A stretch of 64,000 nucleotides of DNA from Planctomycetota bacterium (GCA_018968885.1 JAGWZK010000004.1:1-64000), one strand, 5' to 3'. Shown: positions 7,439 through 16,963, numbered from the stretch's first letter. Notes: generated from the letters alone by a model not told the origin. Program-made: numbers and translations.

Positions 7439-9664
7439 ATGAATGCCGCGCTGCGCTCAATGTCGATGATGAAGAGTTCGCTTGCGATCGTGATGATCGC
7501 GGGAAGTGTGGCGACGTGGACACCTGCGGCGCTGGCACAGGGGGGGGCGCAAGCGGCAAACAAGGGCGCGGATGCGGGTAAAGAGATGCAGGATGCGGTG
7601 CCGCTGCGTCGGCTGACGCTGTACCGCTCGGGTGTGGGGTCGTTTCAGCGCAATGGGCGCGTGGATGGCGATGCCAAGGTGCAGTTGAAATTCAACACCG
7701 ACACGATCAATGACATTCTGAAGTCGATGGTGATTCTGGATAAGGGTGGCGGCGTGATCGAGGGGGCCTCGTACGGCAGCAAGGATCCGCTGGAGCGGCG
7801 GCTGGCTTCGTTTGCGATCAATGTTGCGGATAACCCGTCGATGGCTCAACTGGTGGATCGCTTGCGCGGTTCGGCGGCGACGCTGACGACGAGTGAGGGG
7901 CCGATCGCGGGGACAATATTGAGCGTGGAGAACAAGCCCGAGGCGAGCCCAGATGGGAAGGGAGTTGTCAATCAGGCATATGTGAACCTGATCGCGGCGA
8001 GCGGGGTGCGGTCGATCAAGCTCGCGGGCGTGCAGTCATTCAGTATTGCCGATCCGCATTTGGCTTCGGAGTTGAATAAGGCGCTGGCCGCGCTGGCGGA
8101 ATATCGGGAGGAGCGGAGCAAGACGGTGGAGGTGGGGTTCCGCGGCACGGGTTCGCGCGAAGTGGTGATCTCGTACGTGCATGAACTGCCGATCTGGAAG
8201 GCGTCGTATCGATTGGTGCTGCCGGATGGGGCGCAGGCCAAATCGAGCGATGAGGCCAAGACGGCGGGATCGAGCGTGATGCAGGGGTGGGCGATCGTGG
8301 AGAACACGACGGATGAGGATTGGAACCAGATTTCGCTGTCCTTGGTGAGCGGTCGGCCTGTGAGTTTCAAGATGGATTTGTATGAGCCCTTGTATCTGGC
8401 GCGGCCGACGGTGCCGGTGCCGACGATTCCGGGTGTGATGCCGCGGATGTACGCGGGGGCGAGTGTGGATCAATTCGGATCGATTGGTATCGCCAACGGT
8501 TCGTTGGCCGAAGCGGGCACTGGTGGTGAGAAGCGGAAGGAGTCGATGGGGCGCAGTAAGGCGGGTGCGCCTGCGCCGGCGATGCGTGCCGCGCCGGGGA
8601 GCCCGGGCGGGGTATCGGATTCGATGGCGAGGTTTGAGTCGGCCGACCCGATGAGTGCGGGGGACATGGCGGGGTATGCCGCGAGGGCGCAGGCGAATGT
8701 GGTGGAGGCGGGGGAAGTTTTTCAGTTTGAGTTGGAATCGCCGGTGACGATTCAGCGGCAGCGTTCGGCGATGTTGCCGATCATCGCGAGCGGGATTGAT
8801 GCGCAGCGTGTGAGCATCTATAACCGGATGGATGGGAGTGAGCATCCGATGCGGGGGATCGAGTTGACGAACTCGACGGCGTTGCAGCTGTTGCCCGGGC
8901 CGGTGAGTGTGTTTGATGCGGGTGTGTATGCGGGCGATGCGCAGATCGGGCATGTTGCGCCGAAGGACAAGAGATTGCTGGCGTATGCGGTGGACCTGGA
9001 TGTGGTGAGCCAGACGAAGGAAGAGGGAGCGAACACGATTCGCAAGGTGCGGATTGTGTCGGGTGTGCTGGAGCAGACGAGCACGTACCGGCGGACGATC
9101 ACGTATCAATTTGCGAACAAGGATGCGAAGCGGGCCCGGACGATTTTGATCGAGCACCCCAAGGATGGCATGGCGACGTTGGTGGAGCCTAGCAAGCCCA
9201 GAGAAGAGACGCCGGGGCTGTACCGCTTTGGGTTGGATGTGGATGCGGGGAAGGCGGGTGAAGTGAAGGTGGTGCAGGAGCAGGTGCAGAGCCAGACGTT
9301 TGAGCTCTTGAGCTTTGATGCGCGGACGCTGGCGGCATATTCGACGGATGGGAAGGCGAGTAAGGCGGTGGTGGATGCGTTCCGCGAGGCAGCGCGGCGG
9401 CGGCAACTGGTGCTGGATGCGCAGAGGAAGGTGGGGGAATTGGATAAGGAGCGCGCGTCGATCGATGCAGATCAGGGGAGGTTGCGGCAGAACATGAGCA
9501 CGATTGATCGCAACAGCGAGTTGTACGGCAGGTACATGAAGAAACTGAGCGAACAGGAAACGCGACTGGAGAAACTGGGCGAAGAACTCACCAGCGCGCG
9601 GGCGGAAACAACGCGGCTGGAGGGGGAGTTGAATCAGTATGTGTCGACGTTGAATGTGGAGTAG
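7439..9664 (+). CDS. secreted DUF4139 domain protein
   Basis: A 741-residue protein. The start was placed at ATG 7439, which has GGAG about 8 nt upstream, and a signal peptide follows (MKSSLAIVMIAGSVATWTPA, then ALAQ). The N-terminal third resembles the leading domain of mucoidy-inhibitor-A-like proteins (LTLYRSGVGSFQRNG). The middle and C-terminal part is DUF4139-like, with the typical ISYVHELPIWKASYRLVL and LELTNST-type strands. A Gly/Ala/Met-rich linker lies around residues 350-400. The last 100 residues form a charged coiled coil. The family is secreted or periplasmic and has no defined activity. A terminator follows. Confidence 0.8.
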   Translation: MNAALRSMSMMKSSLAIVMIAGSVATWTPAALAQGGAQAANKGADAGKEMQDAVPLRRLTLYRSGVGSFQRNGRVDGDAKVQLKFNTDTINDILKSMVILDKGGGVIEGASYGSKDPLERRLASFAINVADNPSMAQLVDRLRGSAATLTTSEGPIAGTILSVENKPEASPDGKGVVNQAYVNLIAASGVRSIKLAGVQSFSIADPHLASELNKALAALAEYREERSKTVEVGFRGTGSREVVISYVHELPIWKASYRLVLPDGAQAKSSDEAKTAGSSVMQGWAIVENTTDEDWNQISLSLVSGRPVSFKMDLYEPLYLARPTVPVPTIPGVMPRMYAGASVDQFGSIGIANGSLAEAGTGGEKRKESMGRSKAGAPAPAMRAAPGSPGGVSDSMARFESADPMSAGDMAGYAARAQANVVEAGEVFQFELESPVTIQRQRSAMLPIIASGIDAQRVSIYNRMDGSEHPMRGIELTNSTALQLLPGPVSVFDAGVYAGDAQIGHVAPKDKRLLAYAVDLDVVSQTKEEGANTIRKVRIVSGVLEQTSTYRRTITYQFANKDAKRARTILIEHPKDGMATLVEPSKPREETPGLYRFGLDVDAGKAGEVKVVQEQVQSQTFELLSFDARTLAAYSTDGKASKAVVDAFREAARRRQLVLDAQRKVGELDKERASIDADQGRLRQNMSTIDRNSELYGRYMKKLSEQETRLEKLGEELTSARAETTRLEGELNQYVSTLNVE

Positions 9665-9715
9665 ACGCAAGGCACCGGGCATCAGGCACCAGAGAAGCAG
9701 ATTCAAAGAACCGAG

Positions 9716-9744
9716 AACCCCGGACGCCAGTTCGGGGTTTTATT
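9716..9744 (+). terminator. intrinsic terminator after the DUF4139 gene
   Basis: AACCCCG (9716-9722) pairs with CGGGGTT (9733-9739), and the stem is followed by TTATTG. It lies about 50 nt after the stop codon of the gene ending at 9664. Confidence 0.7.
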
Positions 9745-9766
9745 GTCGTTCGGTATTCAGGGAGAC

Positions 9767-11023
9767 CTAGAAGGAGAAATTGGCGTTGGGATCGGTGGTG
9801 CCGAGATTTCCTGAATAGGTGTTTCCCGCGACGGGTGCGGCGTTGGTCGTTGTGCTGACAATGGGTGCGAGAGCATTGCCTGCGGCGATCTCCCAGTTCA
9901 TCGCGTTGTCGGAGCAGGTGTTTCGGATGATGATGGTTCCGGTCGAGTTGACAGCGATGCCTCGCGAGTTGTCGGTGCAGTTGTTTGCTTCGATGCGACT
10001 GTTAGAGCCGGCGAGAATGCCGAACCCATTAGAGTGATAGCTGCAACTATTGCCGATGATTTTACACCGGTTGGATGCTGAAATACCGTGATCCTAGTTT
10101 GCGTACAACGTGCAATCGATCACTGAGCCGCCGATGCCGATCATGATGCCGTTCTGGACGTTGCCGTACGCGGTGCATCCGGCAATGGCGCCTCCGATAT
10201 TGACCCAGATGCCAGAGAGGTTGTTGAAGTTTGCAGTGCACTGCTGCACGTTGCTGCCAATCGTTGCGCGGATTCCGTACAAGCTGTTGTTGGAAGATGA
10301 GCAGTTGCGCAGCGTGCAAGAGCTTTCGGTGGTGAATCCTGAACCGCCATTGAGGTACGCTGAACAGTCGCTGATCACGCAGATCGAACCTGCCACAAAG
10401 CCGTTTGCCGTGTTGCTTCCCGAAGACGAGCCGATGATCACGCACCCCGCTTCGCACACGATGCCACTGCCGGTGTTGTATGTTGCGGTGCAATCGCGGA
10501 TGGTGCCACCGCGTCCGATTTGAATGCCATGAACGCCATTTCCGCTCGAGTGAACATCGATGATCTGGCTGTTGGTGCTGAGAGAAGAGAAGAGGTCGAT
10601 GCCGGTGACGGTCCAACCGCTGACAGCCCCATTGCGTATGACAATATTCCGCAGGACCGAGACTGAAGTGCTGATGCCGTTGAGTGAGTTGGCAGTGCCG
10701 ATCACAGCAAAGCCGCCGAGATCGATGGAAACGTTGCTGGCGGCGATTTAAATGCCAGATTTATTGGCGACACCATCGATGTTTGCGGTGAGGTAGTAGG
10801 AGCCGGGCTGGGTGATCTTGTAGAGGGAGTCGAAGTCGCCGGGGGTGTTGGTGGCGTTGATGGCGATGCGAGGCTCGATTTCGGTGAGGGTTTTGTGGGT
10901 GCTGGTGATGGGGCCGGGGGGCGGGTTGAGGGGGCCGGCGTGCAGCAAAGAGGCGAGCAGAGTGGTGAAAACAGCCGGAATGATGAAGCGGGAACGGATG
11001 ATGACCTCCTGAGTCCAAGACAA
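9767..11023 (-). pseudogene. decayed right-handed beta-helix (parallel repeat) secreted protein
   Basis: A single reading frame of about 419 codons is interrupted by TAA at 10748-10750 and TAG at 10094-10096, and ends at TAG 9767-9769. All segments stay in one frame. Translation across both stops gives a continuous protein: signal peptide; GPLNPPPGPITSTHKTL; TNTPGDFDSLYKITQPGSYYL; then turns rich in Asn, Gly, Ser and Ile (SSGNGVHGIQIGRGG); and a C-terminus ending LGTTDPNANFSF. It is a clear paralog of the intact gene at 53082-54203 (GPLNPPPGPITST..., LGTTDPYANIIH). The strong AGGAGG (11005-11010 on this strand) is followed 5 nt later by ATC where ATG is expected, so the start codon also appears lost. 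The only in-frame start codon further upstream is TTG 11023. Confidence 0.85.
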
Positions 11024-11160
11024 AGTAGCAGCAGGGTCAAGGGTGGACTGCCTGTCGGGATCGGCCTAAAGAAGGTGGTGGTGAGGTGTACGTGAGGGGT
11101 GTAAGCCACTAGAATCGGCCCGCTGGAAATTGCCCGAACGGATACCCCTGAGAGCCCCTC

Positions 11161-12576
11161 ATGCAGTTCAACGCCAAGGACTTCAATCCTCACCTTGATG
11201 GCCCGATTCTGACCAAGCGGATTCCGTGCTGGCCGTATGCCGATCCGAAGGGACGGCATGTGGTGCATCTGGATGAGTATCTGAAGACGGGTGGATACAA
11301 CGGGCTGCGGAAGGCCCTGACCATGACGCCGGAGGCAGTGGTTGAGGAAGTGAAGAAATCGAACTTGCGCGGCCGCGGCGGCGCGGGGTTCCCTACCGGG
11401 TTGAAGTGGACGTTCCTTCCCAAGGTTGATGAAGGAAAGGACCCGGGGATGCGGTATCTGGCGATCAACGCCGATGAATCTGAGCCGGGGACCTTTAAGG
11501 ACCGGCTGCTGATGGATTTTGATCCGCACTTGCTGCTCGAAGGGATCGCGGCGGCGTGTTATGCCTGCCGCTTGAAGCGGGCGTACATCTTCATCCGTGG
11601 CGAGTATCACCATCAGGCGTATGTTTTGGAAGAAGCGCTGAAAGAGGCGTATGCGCACGGTGTGTTTGGCAGCAAGGGGCTGTTGAACGGGACGCAGACC
11701 GCGGGGGGCGGCACTTGGGCTGTGGAGTGCTACGTGCATCGCGGTGCGGGCGCGTATATCTGTGGTGAAGAGACTGCGTTGCTGGAGGCCTTGGAAGGCA
11801 AGCGCGGCTGGCCACGGATCAAGCCGCCATTCCCGGCGGTGAAGGGCTTGTTTGGCAAGCCGACGATCATCAACAACGTGGAGACGCTGTGCCACGTGCC
11901 GAGCATTGTGGAATTCGGAGCGGATTGGTTTAGCAAGCAGGGTCGAGCGAGCACGCTGGGCGCGGGTGCGCCACCATCTTTTGGAACCAAGTTGATGGGT
12001 GTGAGCGGACACGTGGCGCGGCCGGGCACGTTTGAACTGGAGCTGGGTATTTCCCTCCGCAAGATCGTCGAAGATCTCTGCGGCGGCATGAGGAATGGGA
12101 AGAAGTTCAAGGCGGCGATTCCGGGCGGCGTGTCGATGGGCATTTTGAGCACGGATCAATTTGATGCGGAGATGGATTTTGACATCGGCCGCAAGTGCAA
12201 CGTGCTGGGATTGGGTACGGCGTGTCCGACGGTGTTTGATGAAGACACAGACATGGTGATGGTGGCGAGGAATATCGCCCGGTTCTTCAAGCATGAGAGC
12301 TGCGGGCAGTGCACACCGTGCCGCGAAGGCTCGGGGTGGTTGTATCAATTGATGACGAAGGTGGAAGAGGGCAACGGAAAGACCAAGGACCTGGATCTGG
12401 CACTTGAGATCGCGACGAGCATGGGCAGCATGCCGGGGACGACGATCTGCGGCCTGGCAGATGGCAACAACTGGGCGGTGCGGACGATCATGAACAAGTT
12501 CTGGGGCGAGTTTGAGGCGAGGGTGAAGCCCAGTTATGTGCCGGTGAAGATGACGATCGGGGCGGGAGCTAGATGA
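11161..12576 (+). CDS. nuoF: NADH-quinone oxidoreductase subunit F (NuoF-type)
   Basis: A 471-residue flavoprotein subunit of complex I that oxidises NADH via FMN and passes electrons to a [4Fe-4S] cluster. The NADH/FMN-binding segment GRGGAGFPTG is at 71-80 and DESEPGTFKDR at 105-115. The N3 cluster ligands are Cys381, Cys384 and Cys387 (SCGQCTPC), plus Cys430. A GAG-rich Shine-Dalgarno precedes ATG 11161. Neither nuoE nor nuoG flanks it, which is unusual, because NuoE, F and G form one module. The related HoxF, formate dehydrogenase beta and bifurcating hydrogenase subunits share these motifs, but the length and lack of an N-terminal thioredoxin-like domain fit NuoF. Confidence 0.9.
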   Translation: MQFNAKDFNPHLDGPILTKRIPCWPYADPKGRHVVHLDEYLKTGGYNGLRKALTMTPEAVVEEVKKSNLRGRGGAGFPTGLKWTFLPKVDEGKDPGMRYLAINADESEPGTFKDRLLMDFDPHLLLEGIAAACYACRLKRAYIFIRGEYHHQAYVLEEALKEAYAHGVFGSKGLLNGTQTAGGGTWAVECYVHRGAGAYICGEETALLEALEGKRGWPRIKPPFPAVKGLFGKPTIINNVETLCHVPSIVEFGADWFSKQGRASTLGAGAPPSFGTKLMGVSGHVARPGTFELELGISLRKIVEDLCGGMRNGKKFKAAIPGGVSMGILSTDQFDAEMDFDIGRKCNVLGLGTACPTVFDEDTDMVMVARNIARFFKHESCGQCTPCREGSGWLYQLMTKVEEGNGKTKDLDLALEIATSMGSMPGTTICGLADGNNWAVRTIMNKFWGEFEARVKPSYVPVKMTIGAGAR

Positions 12577-12662
12577 GGTGCTGATGCACCTCAAAATGGC
12601 CAAATTGGCAAATGTCCAAATTGCCAAATGAGAGAGAATGCACACCGCCCAGTAAGGCGGTG
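12575..12662. repeat. cluster of hairpins and CCAAAT/GGCAAAT repeats after nuoF
   Basis: GAGGTGC (12575-12581) pairs with GCACCTC (12586-12592) just after the nuoF stop. Then 12593-12630 is a degenerate run of AAATGGCCAAATTGGCAAA type units. Next comes hairpin CACCGCC (12643-12649) with GGCGGTG (12656-12662), followed by CCACAGATGTGG. The A/T-rich units recur around 56201-56303. The hairpin plus flanking CCAC recalls the 41-nt array at 29-160, where each stem is followed by GTGGCAC. Confidence 0.55.
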
Positions 12663-12692
12663 CCACAGATGTGGTCAGATATTGAGGTGCGT

Positions 12693-13895
12693 GTGAAGAA
12701 GTCGAACCTGTTGTCTGCTCGGTTGAACCAGCACCTTGGCCGAGTGATGGCTGTTGCTTGTGCCGCGTGTGTGGCTGGAGTGGCCTTGGTGGGCTGCGAA
12801 AAGCCCGCAGAGACCGCGAATGCGCCGGAGAAACCTCGTCCTCGGATTGCCATGCCTGAGAAAAAGTTTGACCCAAAGGCCAAGAGTGGACCAACTCCGG
12901 TGATTGACGCGCTCGCCGCGATGTATGCCAAGGTGTCCAAAGAGCAGCCAATGGATTTGCTCTACATGAAGCCCAACGCGGTGGGGCTTGAGTTTGATAA
13001 GAGTGCAGAACCCACGGCCAAGGAGACTGTGAGCGCGTGGCTGTTGTTGCGCAAGGAGACGCTGGACGAGTTCGCAGCGCTCTCGAATCAAAAGATGGAA
13101 GAGGTGCCGCAGATTGACATGAGTGGATGGGATGGTCACTTGAAGCATCCCAAGGCGCAGGTGCAGAACATGACCAACCTGATGCTGGCGGATGCGGCGC
13201 GGCTGGTGGATGCCAAGGATTATCAGGGAGCGGTAAGCCGTTACGCGGCGGTGATGAGATGGGGACGGCAGTTTGTGAATCAGGAAGACCCGATGATGCG
13301 GTCGACGGGTGTGGTTTTGGCGTCGCGGGCCTGCCGCGGGTTGAGTGCTTTGGGGGCGCAGACGGATCTGTCGGGGGTGGACGGGAAAGAGGTGGCGGCG
13401 GCGATTGCGGCGTTTGATATCAATGACCCGGCGCGGCAGTTGAAGCATGTGGCGGAAGAAACGCGGGCGGGGATTGCGTATCTGCGTGAGCAATTCAAGG
13501 GTGCGGACGCGGCGGAGAAGTATGCGCAGTATTTGGAAGAAGTCGGAACGGAGGCGATTGATGTCAAGGCACTTCCTGCGGGAATGAGTGCGGAGTTCAC
13601 ATCGATTATCAACCTTTTGCCGCAGAAGTCGTTTGCGGAAGATGCGCGGAAGATGTCGGCAGCGCAGGTGAGCAAGGCGATTGATGGCGCGGCGGCACTG
13701 GTTGATCCGGTCGTGGCTGCGCTTGAGAAGAATGATGCAGCGGCGATGAAGACGCTGATGGAGCAGGTGAAGTCGGACCCGACACAGATGTCGCGGGTGG
13801 CGCTGGGCGGTTTGGGGACGATCTTGCCAAGCCGGGCGTTGGCTCAGGATGCTTTGGCCAAGGCCAAGGCAGCGACGGACAAGATGAAGAAGTGA
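12693..13895 (+). CDS. lipoprotein of unknown function
   Basis: A 400-residue protein I do not recognise. From GTG 12693 the N-terminus is basic (KKSNLLSARLNQHLGR), followed by a hydrophobic stretch ending in the lipobox LVGC, so it is probably an exported lipoprotein. GAGGTG lies 3 nt upstream. ATG 12669 is an alternative start, but it sits in the repeat element. The mature part is mostly helical, rich in Ala, Lys and Asp, with a Pro-rich spacer after the Cys and a middle segment (AARLVDAKDYQGAVSRYAAV) of TPR-like character. There is no obvious catalytic motif. Confidence 0.75.
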   Translation: MKKSNLLSARLNQHLGRVMAVACAACVAGVALVGCEKPAETANAPEKPRPRIAMPEKKFDPKAKSGPTPVIDALAAMYAKVSKEQPMDLLYMKPNAVGLEFDKSAEPTAKETVSAWLLLRKETLDEFAALSNQKMEEVPQIDMSGWDGHLKHPKAQVQNMTNLMLADAARLVDAKDYQGAVSRYAAVMRWGRQFVNQEDPMMRSTGVVLASRACRGLSALGAQTDLSGVDGKEVAAAIAAFDINDPARQLKHVAEETRAGIAYLREQFKGADAAEKYAQYLEEVGTEAIDVKALPAGMSAEFTSIINLLPQKSFAEDARKMSAAQVSKAIDGAAALVDPVVAALEKNDAAAMKTLMEQVKSDPTQMSRVALGGLGTILPSRALAQDALAKAKAATDKMKK

Positions 13896-13931
13896 GACGT
13901 CTTGGAGTCAAGGCGGCTCTGTCGAGATCGA

Positions 13932-14975
13932 TCAATCCGCATACACGCTGTTCGCCTTCATCGTCCGAACCTTTGTTCCATCAAAACAGGTGTATTCGTA
14001 CCCCGGGTGAATGGATGCTGCGCCGATGAGGCCATCTTTGCGGATGGCGTACATGGTGACGTTGAATGAAGGGCGGCCTTTGGCATCGCGAAGGCGCGGT
14101 TCGGCGCGATCGGCAATGAGGCGGAGAACGTGGAGGCAGGCCTGTTCGGGGCTATCGCCGGATTCCATGCGCGAGACGGCGTGAAACCCGCCGCAGGATT
14201 GCATGACGGCTTCGCCTCGACCGGTGGCACCGGCGGAGCCGATGGCGTTGTTCACGTAGATGCCGCCGCCGATGATGGGAGTGTCGCCGACGCGGCCGGC
14301 GATTTTGTAGGAAAGGCCACTGGTGCTGGTGAGTGCGAAGAGATCGCCGGAGAGATCGAGTCCGCCCATGTAGATCGTGCCGTAGGTGAAGGGGATGTTG
14401 GGCGCGGCGTTGGAGGTGTTGGGAGAGGGAATCGAGGCGGCGGCAGGGTGACCGGCCTCGGTCTCGGTGGGGCCGCCCTCTTTGCCTGCCCACTTGGCGC
14501 GGCCGAAATCGCTTGCGCGTTCGCCGGGGGCCAGCCACCCATCGCGAGGTGAGAGATTGGCTTTCCAATCGAGCCAGGCCTGACGACCCTTGGGGGTGAG
14601 GAGCTCTTCGTGCGGATAGCCGAGCATGTGTGCAAAGCGAGTGGCACCATCGCCAACGAGCAGGGTGTGATCGGTTCGCTGCATGACCTCGTAGGCGATG
14701 GATGCGGCGTGGCGTATGTTGCGGAGCCCAGCGACAGCGCCGGCACGGTGAGTGCGGCCGTCCATGACGGCGGCATCGAGTTCGACGATGCCATCTTCGT
14801 TGGGGAGGCCACCAAAGCCGACGGACATTTCTTCGGGATCATCTTCGACGATCTTCACACCCTGGACCATGGAGGCGAGCAGGGGGTGACCAGCGCGGTG
14901 GAGCTCGACGGCGCGGGCGATGGCGTGGGCACCATTCCAGGAGGAAATGAGACGAAGAGGGCTGGGATGATCCAT
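13932..14975 (-). CDS. glycosylasparaginase (Ntn-hydrolase)
   Basis: A 347-residue precursor of an N4-(beta-N-acetylglucosaminyl)-L-asparaginase, which cleaves the Asn-GlcNAc bond of glycopeptides after self-processing. The autoproteolysis site and nucleophile are visible as Thr200 in YGTIYMGGLD. It is followed by the family block ALTSTSGLSYKIAGRVGDTP and GGGIYVNNAIGSAGATGRGE, which binds the substrate. The N-terminal part has SSWNGAHAIARAVEL and the conserved VGFGGLPNEDG. No clear signal peptide is present, so it may act in the cytoplasm or after lysis. It is convergent with the preceding lipoprotein gene (36 nt apart). Confidence 0.93.
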   Translation of the reverse strand: MDHPSPLRLISSWNGAHAIARAVELHRAGHPLLASMVQGVKIVEDDPEEMSVGFGGLPNEDGIVELDAAVMDGRTHRAGAVAGLRNIRHAASIAYEVMQRTDHTLLVGDGATRFAHMLGYPHEELLTPKGRQAWLDWKANLSPRDGWLAPGERASDFGRAKWAGKEGGPTETEAGHPAAASIPSPNTSNAAPNIPFTYGTIYMGGLDLSGDLFALTSTSGLSYKIAGRVGDTPIIGGGIYVNNAIGSAGATGRGEAVMQSCGGFHAVSRMESGDSPEQACLHVLRLIADRAEPRLRDAKGRPSFNVTMYAIRKDGLIGAASIHPGYEYTCFDGTKVRTMKANSVYAD

Positions 14976-15011
14976 GCCCTCATCGTTGGCTTGAGATTTC
15001 AGACGGGAAGA

Positions 15012-16148
15012 TCAGTGGCCCGAGGAGTCGATGGAGTGATCTTCGTGCCCGGAGTGAGTGGTGCTGGCACTTGCAGTGGCAGCGGGTTTGGCTTCGACGT
15101 TGGTCGCCACCGCGCCGGACTTGTTGGCGAGCGATGCGAGGAGTTCATTCTGCCAGGGGTGTTCGCCCAGGAACTCGACCTTGCCAGTCGTGATGTCATA
15201 CACAGCGCCGACGACCTTGAGCTTGCCACTGGCCGCGAGCTCACGCACGGGCTGGCTGGATTTGTAAAGATCAAAGACGGATTGCCAGACATTCTCATTG
15301 ATCGCAAACGAGGTGAGTGTGGCGTCATCCGCATTGGGATTGGCTCGGCGGGCACGCTCGACTGCGGGCTGGATGTTGCTGACGAGCTTGGCGACAAAGC
15401 CGTGAACGGGGGCGTTGGTCGCGGCAGCGGCGACAGCGCCGCACTTGGTGTGCCCCATGACAACGAGCAGGGGCGTCTTGAGATGCTCGACGCCGTATTC
15501 GATGGTGCCGGTTTCGCTGCCACCGGCGACATTGCCAGCAACGCGGATGACGAAGGCATCGCCCACGCCGCGATCAAAGACACGCTCGACAGGGATACGC
15601 GAATCGGCGCAGGTGAGGATGGTGACCATCGGGCGCTGGCCGGAAGCGACTTCTTCGCGGCGGGCGTTGTCGGTGTTGGGGGCATGGGGCTTGTTATTCA
15701 CCCAGCGAGCGTTGCCTTCGGTGAGGAGGGAGAGGGCCTCGGCGGCATCTGGCGAGGTCTCTTCGGAAGCGTTGTTGGTCTTTGAGGCAGATGGTGCGGG
15801 CTTGTGGGCATTGCCGTGGTCGTCGGCATCGTTGCCGGGCTTGTCATCTTCGTGCTCATCCGAAGGAGCGGCGTGCGCATCTGACTTGGTAGGCACTTTG
15901 GTGGTCGACTTGCTCGCTGTCTTGCTTCTGCTGTGAGTGGCCGAGGTTGAGCTGGCATTGGCTGGTGTGATCTTGGAGTTGTTGACGGCTGGGGATTTTT
16001 TGGCTGGCGAGGTCTTTCCAGTGGCGGTGGCTGGGGCGTGGCTGGGAGCTGCGTCATGCGGATCCCTCTCGGTAGAGATAGAAACGGCTGCAGCAGATCC
16101 GGCAATAACTACGAGAACGAGAGCGGCGGGAAGCGGGCGAAAACGCAT
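15012..16148 (-). CDS. exported beta-class carbonic anhydrase with long basic linker
   Basis: A 378-residue protein. From ATG 16148 there is a signal peptide (RFRPLPAALVLVVIAGSAAA). Residues about 28-130 form a low-complexity Ala/Lys/Ser/Thr/Pro then Asp/His-rich linker. The beta-carbonic anhydrase domain follows from about 135 to 340. The zinc ligands are Cys180 (CADSR), His233 and Cys236 (GHTKCGAV), with the Asp182-Arg184 dyad, so it should interconvert CO2 and bicarbonate outside the cytoplasm. The C-terminus ends in a His-rich tail (HSGHEDHSIDSSGH) that could bind metal. The same strand carries the asparaginase gene 37 nt downstream. Confidence 0.93.
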   Translation of the reverse strand: MRFRPLPAALVLVVIAGSAAAVSISTERDPHDAAPSHAPATATGKTSPAKKSPAVNNSKITPANASSTSATHSRSKTASKSTTKVPTKSDAHAAPSDEHEDDKPGNDADDHGNAHKPAPSASKTNNASEETSPDAAEALSLLTEGNARWVNNKPHAPNTDNARREEVASGQRPMVTILTCADSRIPVERVFDRGVGDAFVIRVAGNVAGGSETGTIEYGVEHLKTPLLVVMGHTKCGAVAAAATNAPVHGFVAKLVSNIQPAVERARRANPNADDATLTSFAINENVWQSVFDLYKSSQPVRELAASGKLKVVGAVYDITTGKVEFLGEHPWQNELLASLANKSGAVATNVEAKPAATASASTTHSGHEDHSIDSSGH

Positions 16149-16363
16149 GAGAAGCTCCAGTATGGTGCAGATCAGACGAACGGAGCGTGCGGCACATGCC
16201 GCGGAGGTTGTCCGAGAATGTCGGACTTGGAGTTGCTCCAACACAGAGTGATCGACCTGCGACGAGCCACAGGCGCGGTGTGTGGCGGGATGTCAGGTCA
16301 TGCGCGCGAACATGTATCGCAGATTGCATGCACTCACCCAGTCAGGGGGTGCGGTGAGGACGA

Positions 16364-16852
16364 TCACTTGACGTTGGGATCGACAATCCAGACCAGCGCA
16401 GGCGGAGTGTCTTTTGCGATGCGAATCACTCCGGCATCAGAATCGCCATCGTCGTAGCGAGCATCGAAGGCCTGCCACCGCTCCACCCATGTGTCCAGCT
16501 CAGATGCGGCCATACCCAGACAGACTCCACAATCAGGATGATGCAGAAATACCCATCGTTCTCCTAACGGGGGACGCGATGACCACGTCGTCTGAGTGAT
16601 GGAATCGTTCATCGCAGTATCTGTCTTACCGCTGGTGTTCTGAACCGGCCAATCACCGTGTTGCTGGTAGTAGACTTCGTAGGCCATGGAGAGATCACGA
16701 AATGTCGCGAGCGCGGCGGTTTGTGAGGTTTTGGTGCTGGCACTGGAAAATCGCGGGGCGGCGATCGCGGCGATGATTCCGATAATCACCACAACGATCA
16801 CGAGTTCAATAAGTGAGAATCCGACTCGCCGCGATGTGGCGTGAGAGCGCAC
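16364..16852 (-). CDS. type II secretion/type IV pilus-like pseudopilin
   Basis: A 162-residue protein with a short basic leader ending at the prepilin peptidase site (RRVGFSLIELVIVVVIIG). Cleavage would be after Gly, with N-methylation of Phe and Glu at +5. A hydrophobic helix follows (VIVVVIIGIIAAIAAPRF). The soluble domain has two Cys close together (DCGVC), and the rest resembles no specific family. It is one of four pseudopilins in this window, none beside secretion machinery. Confidence 0.85.
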   Translation of the reverse strand: MRSHATSRRVGFSLIELVIVVVIIGIIAAIAAPRFSSASTKTSQTAALATFRDLSMAYEVYYQQHGDWPVQNTSGKTDTAMNDSITQTTWSSRPPLGERWVFLHHPDCGVCLGMAASELDTWVERWQAFDARYDDGDSDAGVIRIAKDTPPALVWIVDPNVK

Positions 16853-16963
16853 AATGGGACATCGGCAGGGGAAAGGACCGACTTCAAAGAGCGAAAATGA
16901 GGGGAGAGCACAGACCGGCAGGCCACAGCACTCCGACCGAGAGACCGCAGCGACCGAAGACCA

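Noticed and set aside
8036-9706. Long open frame opposite the DUF4139 gene
   Set aside because: Arg/His-rich shadow without signal or motif; the sense frame has a signal peptide and domain similarity.
9767-11023. Programmed stop-codon readthrough or selenocysteine/pyrrolysine use
   Set aside because: The stops are TAA and TAG, with no UGA, and no supporting elements are seen. The missing start codon favours decay. Left open as a check in the findings.
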